Shown here one piece after another: positions 12,046-23,385 of a DNA stretch of 64,000 nt. Below the pieces are notes generated by a model. That model made no database searches, was not told the origin of the DNA, and worked only from the letters and a program-made list of their open reading frames with translations. The stretch is from contig NC_081410.1 in NCBI RefSeq assembly GCF_030272615.1, forward strand, positions 122,913,640 through 122,977,639, written 5' to 3'. Positions within the stretch are counted from its first letter, which is position 1. Each line of letters starts with the position of its first letter. The translations under genes and the position numbers were made by a program. Source of the stretch: Cryptomeria japonica. Lineage: Eukaryota > Streptophyta > Pinopsida > Cupressales > Cupressaceae.

Positions 12046-14337
12046 TTTGGATCAAACTTCCTAATTGTGATCAAGAAAGGCACATTATAAAATTAAAAAA
12101 AATGGCAAGTGAATGGAGAAGTAAAAGAATTGTCTATGGAAAATTTATAGGAGTGAATAGTATTTGATAATGTTGTCATTGTTTCTCTTTATATCCAATC
12201 TTTTGTCACAATGGAATGCATTTGTCACTTTATGCTAGGTTTTCTCATCTTAAATTTCTATTAAAGAAAATGAATTTAATAATTATGTTTGTTAAATTAA
12301 TTATTTTTATGTATGAGACATTTTAAAGGAAGTATATGAATAGTCTATATTAAAAAAATTATGTAGGTCATCTATTCTAATGTTATGACAATCTTTAAGT
12401 GTTCTTTTTATTTTAAAAATATATAAAAAAATTAATATTATTTTTAATATCATTCTAAAACAACTATTTTTAAATCTTTAACCATGGAATATAGAAAACT
12501 CTCAGCTGCTTCTTTAAATGATCCAAATGTAGTTATGCTCAACTCCATCAAGATTTTCTTTCCTTATAAAAATCCTCTTGTATAGCATCCCTTAAATAAG
12601 AATCTTTCATGGTTTATTATCATATCTTGATATTAAAATCTACCTCATCACTTGCATACCTTGAAGCTAGAAGCTTCAAGTCTATTAGTCGTGCTCCTTC
12701 AATCAATCTAGGTTTGTTACAAATGTTACATCCAATTGGATATCATATTTCACATGCACATTCTATTATTATTTAGACTAATAATTTAATGAAGGCAAAC
12801 AATATAAAAATTAGTCTAGATAGAAGAATCGAATTTGGACAAACTTAATAAAAAATATGTTGAATTTGACAAAGAAAAAAAGATGCTTTTAGCTTTTCCT
12901 CAGATTAAGAAATATTCTGGAGGATGAGTATTCTATTGATATGTATCTTATGTGATTCAATTCTAGAATATGCTATTAGATATGTATTAATAGAACTCTC
13001 CCAAAATAAAATATGAATTGTTATTTGTCTATGATCAAAACAACCTAAATCAAACTTTATTGTAGGCTTAAGCTTACCTTTCACAACCCTAAAGTTTGTG
13101 CTCTTGGGCTCCTCAAAAAACTCTTTCCCTATAAAAATCTATGGATGGTGTTTATAAGCAACATTAATACCCACTATTAAGTCAATAAATCTACCACTTG
13201 TCTTGATTGCAATTAGTCCCTATTGTTGGTGTAGGTAGTGAATTTATCAAACTAGTTAGCTATTATCATGCCTAGAGATAGTCCTTTTCACATTGCTTAA
13301 GCTTCCACTTAGGGACTTTTATCATTTTATCTCACCTCATCTAGTTGAGTCATGTGTCCTCACTTAGTGAAGCACCTAGTGTATACACACTTGCCACTTG
13401 CACATACACTTGTCAAGTGAGGTTTAGTCAATTGTTGTATCCAACTTGTCTACCTCCTCATCGTTTCCTATATATGCAACGCTCTCTATGTACATTACTT
13501 ACACTCTTGTTGTAAATGACAGATATTTTTATTTTTGCTAATTCGGTTTCGCTTGAAGAAGGTGTGTGCGCATCCTTATTCTGACAAAGTCCAACTCTTA
13601 TTATATCTATTAAATCATATTTGAACAACATTGAACACATATACTGCATAAAACATAAATGAATGACTATGTGTGTCAGTATGTAAATGCAAATGGTGAT
13701 CTAATGACTACACTCTAGATGCTTGAGTTCTTCATTTCAAATTAATTAGATTGATTGATTGATTGTTTATCCCCAAATGGTCTACAACTTTGTCCTTTTA
13801 TAATACACCATAATTTTTGAATGAAATATTTTATTCATGAGTAAATAAGTAAATCTTAAGTAAGATGAATTTGTCTTGGGCCGATAATAAGAATTGAATT
13901 TGGGAATGAGAGATTGAGGTTATCCTAGGAGTCATAGTTTAGGAGCGTGAAAGTTCAAAACTATCACACTTTTATAAAGGAAACACTTAATGTTTGATAT
14001 AACTTTTTAACTTGAATCAATTAAGAGTATATATATTTTTAATTTTGAAATAATCTAATTAGATTTAATGTAGATTTTTTAGTGTATTTTTATGTTTATA
14101 GTTTTTAACAAAAATTTAAAAATATTTGAAAATATTTTTTGTCAAACCAGCTCTATAATTTAGTTGTTGATAAAATATTGAAAAAAAAAAGTCGAGCATC
14201 ATTTTTTATATAGAATTTTTATTTATTTTATTTTTTGTTTGTATTTATAACTTGAAATTTCAAAGCCTGGATTTTCCATTTTGATAAATATATGATTTTT
14301 AATCAATCTTCAAATTGGTGTGAAGTAAAAAGATAAA
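12046..14337. other. AT-rich DNA with no recognised gene
   Basis: The stretch is AT-rich with many poly-A and poly-T runs. The only open frames are short and low in complexity, and I recognise no protein motif, RNA gene or LTR ends. It separates R1 from the LINE fragment and R2. Confidence 0.6.
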
Positions 14338-14496
14338 TATATATGTACATGTGTGTGTATGTGTGTGTATGTGTGTGTATGTGTATTTGTATATGTATAT
14401 GTATATGTGTATGTATATGTATATGTATGCATATTTTATACATATGTATGTGTGTATGTACGTATTATTTGTATATGTGTGTGTACACACACACGA
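14338..14496. repeat. (TG)n / (TATG)n microsatellite
   Basis: This is a compound run of GTGTGTAT, TATATG and CACACA units. It produces spurious Cys/Val/Tyr- and Thr/His-rich open frames on both strands that should not be taken as genes. Confidence 0.9.
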
Positions 14497-14990
14497 CAAT
14501 AAATCTCTTCTTCAATGCATTATAATTTTTAAATAAAATTTTATATATTTTTGACAAAACAATTTACTTTTATATTTTTATGTTTATGACATAAATTTCG
14601 TAAAAATAAAAATAAATCTATTAATAGTTAAGTATCACTTTGAAGCCAAATTATCAAAATATTAAAAATGATTTTTCATTGAAATGCTTAAATTTTACTT
14701 GTCGATAAATTGGCTTGAAGTGTGACACAATTTTGAAATTTCACTTAGGATCAAGATACACACATTGCAGCAACCTAGGATCAAGACAAAAATGAAGGTT
14801 TTGGGTTTGGAGCATTCGGTGAATAAGGACTCAAATCCACTTTATAAGATAAAAGATTAATTTCATCTTTTGCATGGAAATATTCAAATTGAGCACTAAA
14901 TCATTATATAAGGGATAAAAGTATGAATGTAAAATTAGTGGAGAAAAATGTAAAAATAGTGGAGAAAAGCCTGTTAATGGACCTACTTGG
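14497..14990. other. AT-rich DNA, no gene seen
   Basis: AT-rich sequence leading into the LINE fragment, with no motif I can support. Confidence 0.55.
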
Positions 14991-15510
14991 GTTAATCTGA
15001 AAGTGAAAGTGGTTAGGGATGTAGAGTGGAGCAAACAATATGATGGATGGGTTAAGGTGAATTTTGACGAAGCATCAAAGGGTAACCTGGTTCCCTTGGG
15101 GCCATGGTATGTAGCACGGGATTGGTCTAGTAGTATTGTAGCAATGAAGGCTATGAAGCTTGCAGAGAGAATGAACAATGAAGCTCAAGCACAAGCCTCT
15201 CTATTGGTCATTAAAATGGCAAAAAAAATAGCCATTTCAAAGCTTCATCTAGATGACGATTCTCTGATAATTATAAATGTTATTATTAAAGGTGAATCTA
15301 TAGCTGGATAATTAATAAATATATCAAAATTATTAGAAATTATTTAAATTCCTTTCAAAACTTTCAAATATTGCGGGGTGTACTCTATCCAAGCTAGTTG
15401 TGTCATTTAATGATGGGCAAGAGAACAAGTTGTGGGAAGATTTTCAAAGATTGCATTCAGATATTTGAGGGTGGTCATACACCATCACATGCAAAGTTAA
15501 TAATGACAAG
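14991..15510 (+). pseudogene. Non-LTR retrotransposon (LINE) RNase H fragment
   Basis: The open segment 15,003-15,311 carries WVKVNFDEASKGN, matching the start of the plant RNase H-like domain (RVT_3 type) at the C-terminus of LINE polyproteins. After it come an alpha-helical AMKLAERMNNEAQAQA-like segment and LHLDDDSLIIINVI, which fits the strand carrying the second catalytic Asp. In the usual motif the DEASKGN position reads DGASKGN, so Gly is Glu here. The frame ends at 15,311, and later pieces in other frames look like the rest of the domain. Reverse transcriptase is absent, so this is a 5'-truncated, decayed copy. It directly adjoins R2, which could be its 3' continuation. Confidence 0.65.
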
Positions 15511-15521
15511 TGAAACACCAT

Positions 15522-17345
15522 TAATTGCACAAAGCCTAGGGGTATTTATTAATGGTAGTGATGGAATTTCCTCCACCTTGCAGGGTGATGTGAGAAATTT
15601 GATAGAATATATTATCTTTAATTTATTTTATTTAAATGCTTAGTAAAGTAATGTTGAGAGGCAATCTATAGAAGCATCAAGGAGTCTCATGTCATAACTA
15701 TGTAATTAAATAATCCTTTACTTAAATTTGACACCCATTTACATTTTAAATAATTAATGTGATTTTTCAAAAAGAAAATATGTATATAGCTTTCACATAA
15801 CATGATGGGAATATAAAGAACAATGGCAATTCTTATGTTGGAATCTTATACACATACAAAGTCGATGCAAACATTTATTTTTATTCGAAGAGCTGTTATT
15901 ATTTAAATGCCAAAAAGACAATAAAGAAAAATGCCTAGGTTAAATCCACAATAACAAAAGTTAGCATGCAAAATGATAAGAGACCATGGGAAAAGAAGTA
16001 AATGAGCTCAAGTTTTTTCTTTGTACTCAGATGAATAGCAAAATGTGAAAGCCTTATATTTTGAAAAGATCTACAATTGTTGATGATATCCACCTAACAA
16101 CTTGTCACCAATTTGGAGGTTTTAAAGACTTTGCTAATGGAAGCTCCCCCTAACCCCTTATTTTTTCCCCCATGTGGCTTACAAGAGGGGTAAAACTTTT
16201 GCAATAAAATGTATTGTCTCCTATTATGGTTAGAAGCCACAAACTTGCAAAATGAGAACCAAAACTTAAAACATGCAACTAAAGTTTAATATTAACTTTT
16301 AATGAATACCAAAACTTAAAACTCATTATAGTATCATCAAACAGTTACAAAATATTTGAACCTAGGATAAGCAAGGAAGTCTTTTAATGAATACAAAAAC
16401 AAAAAATTCATTATAGTATCATCAAGCAATTACAAAATATTTGAACCTAGGGTAAGCAAGGAAGTGCAAGATGTAATAAGCAAGGAGGATGATGAACATG
16501 AACACATCCAAGATCTCAATGATATGATAGCTACGATGAGGAAGAGTTCTTGCTCAATATATAGTTGGAGGCCTAATGTATTGTCAACAATCAAAGGGAT
16601 TCCTTTATTGCCTCCGAAGATTTGTTGAGTCACATTGATGTTAAGGTCAAAGAGAAGAATGCTATCTTTTCTTTCACAAAGGGGTCTTCATAAGGGTTTC
16701 CTTCTACAAGATACTAAATCATAGTCTAAAGAGGATGGCATGTCAATTTCTCTAGTTTGAGATCAAATTGGAATGGCCATTTTGTGTCCTCCCTATTATG
16801 GTGTGGTCAAAGTCTATGGTACAAGAGAGTCAAGTAATAGAGGGAATTCCACTAGTGTGCTTCTAGATTATCCTACCTTCAAATATGTTAATGCCTTGAT
16901 GACATGGCTCCCCTATATTGGTAGGGCCCCTCAAAAGTAACTTCCTTGGGATCCCTAGGCTAGCCAATGTTTGAGGATATAATAGGCATGCATTTGAATC
17001 TTCTACTCTAAAAAGCAATGCTACAATTGACTTTCGTCAATCACCTACTCTAAATAAAGGATAGGGCACTTGGTTGATATTCTCAAAGGTAAGAGTGTTA
17101 TATTCCTACTTTGCATCCCCCTTTGGCACCTTTTATGCTAGAAAATGGGTTTTGAGAAAAAAGTACCTTTTGTGGGCACACTAAGGTTTCAACTCGTACA
17201 AACAAGTTCTACTTTTCCTTTTCGATTCATGAGGACTTTGCCTAAACTTAGTTGCAAACCATGATTTATGAGAAAAAAAAGGAATATATGTGTAAATTGA
17301 GTTCATGTTTTGATCCCATATTAGTTCCCATATTTAAGTTAACCT
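15522..17345. repeat. 1.8-kb direct repeat, copy R2
   Basis: This is the partner of R1 (10,189-12,045), 5.3 kb away in the same orientation. It has a small tandem duplication (16,296-16,465) absent from R1, and R1 has sequence around 11,720-11,830 that R2 lacks. Homology stops near GTTAACC at about 17,345. No target-site duplication or LTR ends are evident. Confidence 0.7.
16296..16465. repeat. 85-bp tandem duplication inside R2
   Basis: Two units of 85 bp (16,296-16,380 and 16,381-16,465) each begin CTTTTAATGAATAC and end GCAAGGAAGT. R1 has one unit at the matching place, so the duplication followed the R1/R2 split. Confidence 0.8.
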
Positions 17346-18485
17346 TTCAATTTCTAGGAGGGGTTGATTGGTATTGACAATCCTTTCAATCAACTAGTGA
17401 CTTTTGATGTGGCTAAAAATTCTAGGTCTAGTTTGCACTCCATCAAATTCTATGTTTATCAAAATTCAATATCCAAAAGCAACAAAATATGATTGAAATT
17501 TGTAAAGTTCTTTATATGATTTGCCACAAAGTGGGTCAATCTTCAATAACTAGTAAGCCCAAAATTGGTTTGCAAATTATTTTAGAAGAGACGTCATCTT
17601 TTCCACTTCAAGAATGAGTATTTACATATTAAACTATGAGAGTTTAGTCGACCATCCTAAAGAAAATGATGTCAAATTACAATGGAGTGATTAATACAAC
17701 AGTTGAAAATGAATCAAGAAATTTGACATTGACAACTCCTAATATTTGTTGTTTAGCTCTCCATCCTTGCATTGTTAGCTATAGAACTATAATAATGCCT
17801 CTAAAGATTCCATGTTTGTTGATGTTCCTAGTCATACAACATGGTCAACAAAAATGGTTGAGAAGGTTCTACTTATGGTCTTATGGTTAGTTATGTGCTT
17901 GAGTAACAATGCTCTTGCAAGTCATTTGAATTTAAGCTGCTATGATTTATTGTGCGATAAATTCTTAGTCAACTAAATGATTTTGTACATCTTATAGATT
18001 GTCCTTTTTAGCTAATTGGGTGCATGCTTTGTGTTGTTGGTCTTGATTTGTGGAGCCGCTCAATTCTTATTTTCCTTTTTGATCCCATCTTTTTTTGTTT
18101 TATATTTTTGGTTTTTTTGTGGCTTCAAAATCATACTTGAACTAGCTTTTGTATAAAAATTTGGACATTTTCAAAAACCCACGTGTCCTATATTAAAAAC
18201 ATGTTAAAGCATAGGTTTAAATTAAAGAAGCTTATGAGAGATATTCAAGTGACTTCAGGTTGTGACAAAGAGCGGATAATATAGCAAAAACAAATATTAA
18301 ATTTTCAATATTGACTTTGATGTTGATTTCACCAACATAATCTACAATGGGAGTAGAAGTTGAAAGAAAAACTAGTTAGAGCCAACCTTCAGTTACTAAA
18401 TATAAAATATAATGACATCAACATTTTAAAATGTATATTAATATAAGCTTATTAAAAAGTAACATATAAGTAATATAATATTTAT
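17346..18485. other. Non-coding DNA, no gene seen
   Basis: AT-rich sequence with short open frames only (for example 17,666-17,890, which I do not recognise). No LTR ends, zinc knuckles or enzyme motifs are visible. Confidence 0.5.
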
Positions 18486-18488
18486 AAC

Positions 18489-18675
18489 AGGCTAGGGGCC
18501 TAGCTCAATTTGAGAGAGATTCCTAGGTAGGCACAAGGTCATGAGGTCACAACTCCCCTTATCAACGTGGTCACTTAGGACATGTTGTGCCAACATCCCC
18601 CTCACAATAAAAAGTGCACCCAACGCAGTGTAGTTTATAAGAGGTACCCAATTCCCACAATGTTGCGCACACACA
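18489..18675 (+). mobile_element. Probable tRNA-derived SINE
   Basis: About 190 bp, clearly less AT-rich than its surroundings. An A-box-like segment (GCCTAGCTCAATTTGAG) is followed about 35 bases later by a B-box-like segment (GGTCACAACTCC), the split pol III promoter of a tRNA-like head. A non-tRNA body follows. Both boxes depart from consensus and no cloverleaf can be closed, so it is not a working tRNA. No clear target-site duplication was found. The call is by analogy with plant tRNA-derived SINEs. Confidence 0.45.
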
Positions 18676-19593
18676 CTAATGAAAATAAAAAACTAAATAA
18701 AAGAAATACTAATGAATTATGATTTTTTCAAAATAATATATAAAAATAAAATAAATGTTAACAAAGAAATAGTTTTCCAAATTTGAATTTGTGTTCATGT
18801 ATGTGTATAGTAAACAAAATATAATATATCTTTTGAAATCTCTCTCAATCACATAATTACACTTTACCTCTTATTACCACTTTAGATTATGCCTATACAT
18901 ATAATTTAGAAGATAAACAAATTAACATGTCATATTACAATAACCTCAAACAACTCCTGATGGCAAATAATCAGGCAAAAGAAGCTATAGGTTTTCTTGA
19001 GTGGATCACCTCAAATGGTTGGTTTAAATTCTGCACATATTTATCTAGAACTCAATTGACGTAAACTTCTCAATTTAAGTGGCCTACTCATAACCATCAT
19101 CAAGCTTATAAATATTAAATCAATATAATTTCATTCTTGATTCTAAGAATACATGAAGCCTTACATTTGTGTCTAAGGTATAGCACACCTAGGAAATAAT
19201 GTTGGTGTATAATTCATGCTTTGGAACAAAAGTTGCTGTAGCACTTTTATTTATATTTAATACTGAAAGTTCAAAGAATAATATGTCATTGTTCATTTCA
19301 GAAACAAATCTCAATGAGAGGTAAGATTAAAAACATCTATGAAGATACAAGTTCATTAAAATAAAACATAAGCCAAGATCCCCCATGCCCATTTAAATAA
19401 ATAGTCAACGGTGTAATAATACAAAATATCCCCCAAAAAAACCATAAGTATCATGCCCAAACTATTAAATAAATAAGATTGTATCTACAAGCATTGGCAA
19501 ATTTTCATTAACTTCGTACCTTTGAAAATTTAACATATATATTCAAATTCGTATCCATCACATTTTTCACACTGTACAAAACAATCCACAGAT
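18676..19593. other. Non-coding flank / 3' region downstream of the cyclase exon
   Basis: No coding sequence is recognised. It lies 3' of the minus-strand stop at 19,594-19,596. A TTTATT on the plus strand at about 19,246 reads AATAAA on the minus strand and could be a poly(A) signal, but AT-rich sequence gives many such matches. Confidence 0.4.
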
Positions 19594-19719
19594 TTAGTCC
19601 ATCAAAATGCATCTAATAGGTGCTCCCTCTGCACCCACTAATCTTAGTGGCAAGCAATTTAATGAATAAATTCCTGGATCAACACCATCTAGCTTCAAGC
19701 CTTCGACCAAAATGATCTC
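19594..19719 (-). CDS. Last exon of a cyclase-family (kynurenine-formamidase-like) gene
   Basis: On the minus strand this is a 41-codon exon followed by TAA. It begins with [16 protein letters not shown] and ends with [19 protein letters not shown], the conserved C-terminus of plant cyclase-family proteins, a metal-dependent hydrolase fold related to arylformamidase. An acceptor TCTTTTCAG abuts the first codon at 19,719 in phase 0, with a T-rich tract upstream, so this is a true spliced exon rather than a retrocopy. It has no stop or frameshift. Earlier exons, which hold the catalytic His/Asp metal site, would lie at higher coordinates; I could not find them up to the window end. hAT1 begins about 1.25 kb upstream in gene sense, so if the gene is intact the whole nest sits in its last intron. 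The family call is solid; whether the gene works is unknown. Confidence 0.75.
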   Translation of the reverse strand, partial: EIILVEGLKLDGVDPGIYSLNCLPLRLVGAEGAPIRCILMD

Positions 19720-20962
19720 CTGAAAAGATATTACAAACATTCTCCAGTGAAAAACAAATGAAAATAACCATATTGAATTCCACATATATTTGCATACATC
19801 TACAGCTACTCATACATAAATCAAGGACCATACCATCTTAAAATCATAATGAAAATAGAAATTAAATAAATCAACAAGACAGAAAAAATTGACAACACAT
19901 TCATTCCATGGAATATGGTCCACTGCATTCTAGAATGCATGTACCAATGTTGTAGCTCAATTTGTGTGGGTGCGCATGTGTCCATATGTAAGTCTGCACA
20001 TAGTTCAATTTTTTTTAACTGGCTAAAACTCAGAAGCCCAAAAAAATGACTCAGACGTACAAAAACTTGGCAAAAAAGCAAAAAAGACAACAAAAGTCAG
20101 ATACTTAGGATCTTAATTTTTTTTATATCTTTTTGAGCGTGCTGATTCTCTCTACCTAACTTGCATGTTTTTCAGCAGACCCAACTCACAAATCATGGAC
20201 AAGTTACTAACCCAACTGGAAAACTTGCATGTATGGCGAGTACTCACCAGGTTTTATCTATGTGCATGTGTGTGGGTTGGGTCTGGGTCTGGGTCTGGGT
20301 GTGCAGGTGTGGGTGTGCTCACATATGTTTGTGTGTGTGAAGTGTGTGTGCACGCACGTGGAGGCATGTGAGTGAGACGCCCTTACATCTAAATATTTTA
20401 TTGAAAAACTCCCTCTGATCCTAAACAGGGTGCTAAAGGGTTCTAAACTCTACAAACATTTTACAACTTTGGCAAGATTGCTAGAAAGCAACCACATAAG
20501 TATGAACATGGATCATCTTGGTGGTAGCCTTTCCCATTTACCATTAGGCCACAGTACTGTAAAGCAATACTCCTAAATCCTATCACATCCCCCCAAAGGC
20601 ACCCATATTATCTTGTAGATCAGTAAATTCATCATTTTGCCACTACCAAGGGTGAAAGATGATGCAAGTTTTGCAGTTCAATTGGGGCATATTTCAATGC
20701 CAAAGTTCTAATTTGATGTTGATAGTGTTCATCAATGCCATGGATCAATGAAGTGTGAGGATGTAAATGATATTGTCTTCTAGTGCATTGTAGCCTTTTT
20801 GTTTTAGATAAGGCCACCTCAAAAAGTCATTTTAAATATAATATTTATAAAAAAAAAATTGATGACATCTTTGGCAAGTAATTAATATCTAATTTACCAG
20901 TTTCAATATTCCCATAATGTAAAAACTTAATAACCAATCATTTGCTAATTTGAACTATTTAT
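19720..20962. other. Probable intron sequence of the cyclase gene, no further exon seen
   Basis: No segment reads as an upstream cyclase exon on the minus strand. The stretch includes a G/T-rich low-complexity patch and otherwise AT-rich DNA. Intron status is inferred from the acceptor at 19,720-19,722. Confidence 0.4.
20259..20372. repeat. G/T-rich low-complexity patch
   Basis: GTGTGTGG, four GGGTCT-like units and further GTGTGTG runs. This is simple sequence, and the open frame here is an artefact. Confidence 0.8.
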
Positions 20963-21303
20963 ATATAAATCAAGCTCTAAAAAACACCCAGACTCACCTA
21001 GACCTGATGGGTCCCAGGGCGAGCCACCCTCAATGACTCTCAAAGACTCGGCAACCGAGTACTCACCACTCACCAAGTCTAAGTGACTCCCAACCAAGAG
21101 ACTTGGTGGTGGCACTTTGAGCAAAAAGTTTAAAAAAAAACATAAAAAGAGAAACTCAATGTTTTTTTTTTTTATAAATTTATATTTGCCCTTACACCCT
21201 AAATGCAACTTCATTTCATTTTGAAGTTATAAGAGAAGGAAAAAAGAGAATTTGAGCCAAAATTGGATTGCATTATTGGGAAACCAACATGGACATTGAG
21301 CAA

Positions 21304-21503
21304 AATTCGATGGTTGAATCACATCTGGGCAGGTTTGTAGCTACTCTTGGTGCATCTAGATTTCAAGCAGATTTAAGAGGTAAATTTGTATTTGAAGGTG
21401 CTCAATTCGATGGTTGAATCACATTTGGGCAGGTTTGTAGCTACTCTTGGTGCATCTAGATTTCAAGCAGATTTAAGAGGTAAATTTGTTTAAATTAAAA
21501 AAA
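21304..21503. repeat. 100-bp tandem duplication in hAT1
   Basis: Two 100-bp units start AATTCGATGGTTGAATCACA at 21,304 and 21,404. They are almost identical, with one C/T change seen in the first 40 bases. They lie between the hAT1 terminus and the BED-finger exon, so this is a recent local duplication in the 5' untranslated or intron part. Confidence 0.85.
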
Positions 21504-21719
21504 TTCACTTTTCTTTTACATTTCTTTATTTTTTCTATTTTGTTGTAGTGGACCAAAGAACAAACCCTAGGATGTGTTAATATTTTTGCTGAACAAACCC
21601 TAAGTGTTTTTGTAAAGAAAACTAATTTTATGGTTGCAAACCCTAGAGTTTTTTATATTAGTTTAATTAAAAAACATAAATGTTAATTTTTTTCTCAAAT
21701 CCCGGCTAGAAGGAACCCT

Positions 21720-22943
21720 TGTTGGAAACATCCTATTGTTACCCTTGGGCAAAAGAAAGAAATAACTTGTTTTCATTGCAAAACAACTTTTCATGGGGGA
21801 GGCATTAACAGATTAAAATACTATCTTGCACATATACGAGTCTGAGATACTAATCCATGCAAAGAGAGCAAATGCTAATCCATGCACATATCTTGCACAC
21901 GTGCCTCTTGAGGTTATGCATGAAGTGCAAGTTAAATTAGACATGTTTGAGCAGCAAAAAAAAATTAAAAAGGAGGCAAAGAGAGCAGATGGAAAGCATT
22001 GGTGGAATTGGAGAGTCTCCTTCCATTCCTCCATTTCATCCATCTTTGGATGCTAGTAGTGTTGGTGCTGGTGCTAGTGGCAGTGGCAGTGGCAGTGGCA
22101 GTGTTACCATTGGCCCTAGAGTTCATGCATCTAAGATAGATTTGTCATGCACTACTCCAAGTTCTCAACCGTCACTTGAGAGCATGGCTCAAAGATAAAC
22201 ATGATGCAGCTAAAAGTGCAATTCCAGACTTATAGTTCTTTTACACCATTCCATTCCATACAGCCAGGCAATTCTGTTTTTGTTAGTTTTAAAAAATATA
22301 GCTTATTTTTATTCTCTTAATTTTTTTGTAAATGTTTGTCAAATTCAATTTAAACTCTTAATTTTCAAATACTTATTTTATTTAATTTATTTGTGACGTG
22401 CTAGGTTTCCTTATTGCAATACATTATTGATGTCATTGATGTTTACAAGGCAGAGTTCAAAGTCCCTAATGATAAGTAGATAAATGGCCCCATTTTGTCA
22501 CAAAAGGTAGCAGATGTGAAAGCCACAATAGAGGAGCATCAATAGATATGGAGAAAAGGTGGCACCATCATGACCAATGGTTGGACGGATAAAAGAAATA
22601 GAACATTGCTAAATTTTCTTGTTTCTTCCCAAGTGATGTTACTTCCTAAAATGTATTTTAAATTAGTGACTATTATTTTTAATTTATGCTTCATTGAATT
22701 GTTAACTTTATAACTTCTTTCTCATGTGGCACAATATTCATCAAATCTATTGAAGCTTCGAGAAAATACCAAAAATGTCGAATTCCTTTATGAAGCTTTG
22801 GAGGGAGTCTTGACTAAGGTGGGTGAGGAGAACGTGGTGCCAAATGGTTACAAATAATGCAACAAATTATGTTGTTGCAAGTAGAATGCTGATGGATAGG
22901 CACCCATCATTGTTTTGGACTCCATGTGCCACTCATTGCCTTG
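21720..22943 (+). pseudogene. hAT1 transposase, N-terminal half (BED finger and start of DUF659)
   Basis: A BED-type zinc finger reads CFHCKTTFHGGGINRLKYY near 21,768. A Ser/Gly-rich linker follows, with (GS)n repeats near 22,080 and frame changes. After an intron-like AT-rich gap, the DUF659 catalytic start TIMTNGWTDKRNRTLLNFL appears at about 22,560, where the usual Asp before Gly-Trp-Thr is Asn. Later, past another intron-like gap, VGEENVV, TNNATNYVVASRML and FWTPCATHCL can be read, the last ending at 22,943. Stops and shifts occur, so the copy is dead. The reading breaks exactly at the target duplication CCTTG and resumes at 44,831. Confidence 0.8.
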
Positions 22944-23385
22944 TGTAAAAATTGGCTATGAATGTAGCCACCCAAGATCTAGAGGTGTAATGAATAGCAC
23001 AACAAAATGAGAGAACAAATGTGATAAGAACAAACTATATTCTCATCAATGATACAAAAAATTGGACTAATGTACATTGGAGACCCCTTGGTTATATAAT
23101 GACAAGTGTCATTATCTCATGACATGATAACCAAAATGAAAAGCTATCACCCCACCTAAAGTGGATAGGTGATAGTGTGATAGCACCACAAAAGGTGGAT
23201 CACCCACCAAAAGTGGAAAAGTACAACCACTATAAGTGGATATGATATAGAGATAACATGATAAGTCCACCTAAAGTGGAAATGCTCCAAAAACTCCTAT
23301 GTAGTTCCCAAAGTAAGCTTAAGTGGCGTGTAATTAGGACCTAGGTGAGAAATAACCAAGGTAAAATACCTTAATTACACCAAAA
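22944..23385 (-). repeat. 3' LTR of the gag-only element
   Basis: 442 bp, matching 44,355-44,825 along its length with a 29-bp gap and many substitutions. On the minus strand it begins TTTTGGTGTAATTAAGG (the other copy has TGTTGGTG) and ends AATTTTTACA. It contains several CCACC(T/A)AAAGTGG units. The preceding minus-strand sequence is the polypurine tract TTAAGGGGGGG. Confidence 0.9.

Noticed and set aside
14299-14536. Cys/Tyr/Val-rich and Thr/His-rich open frames on both strands
   Set aside because: They are products of the (TG)n/(TATG)n microsatellite.
10189-17345. R1 and R2 as the LTRs of one element
   Set aside because: The repeats lack TG...CA ends, a primer site, a polypurine tract and a target duplication, and the DNA between them has no gag or pol.
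18489-18675. Functional tRNA gene
   Set aside because: The A and B boxes are degenerate and no cloverleaf with paired arms can be formed.
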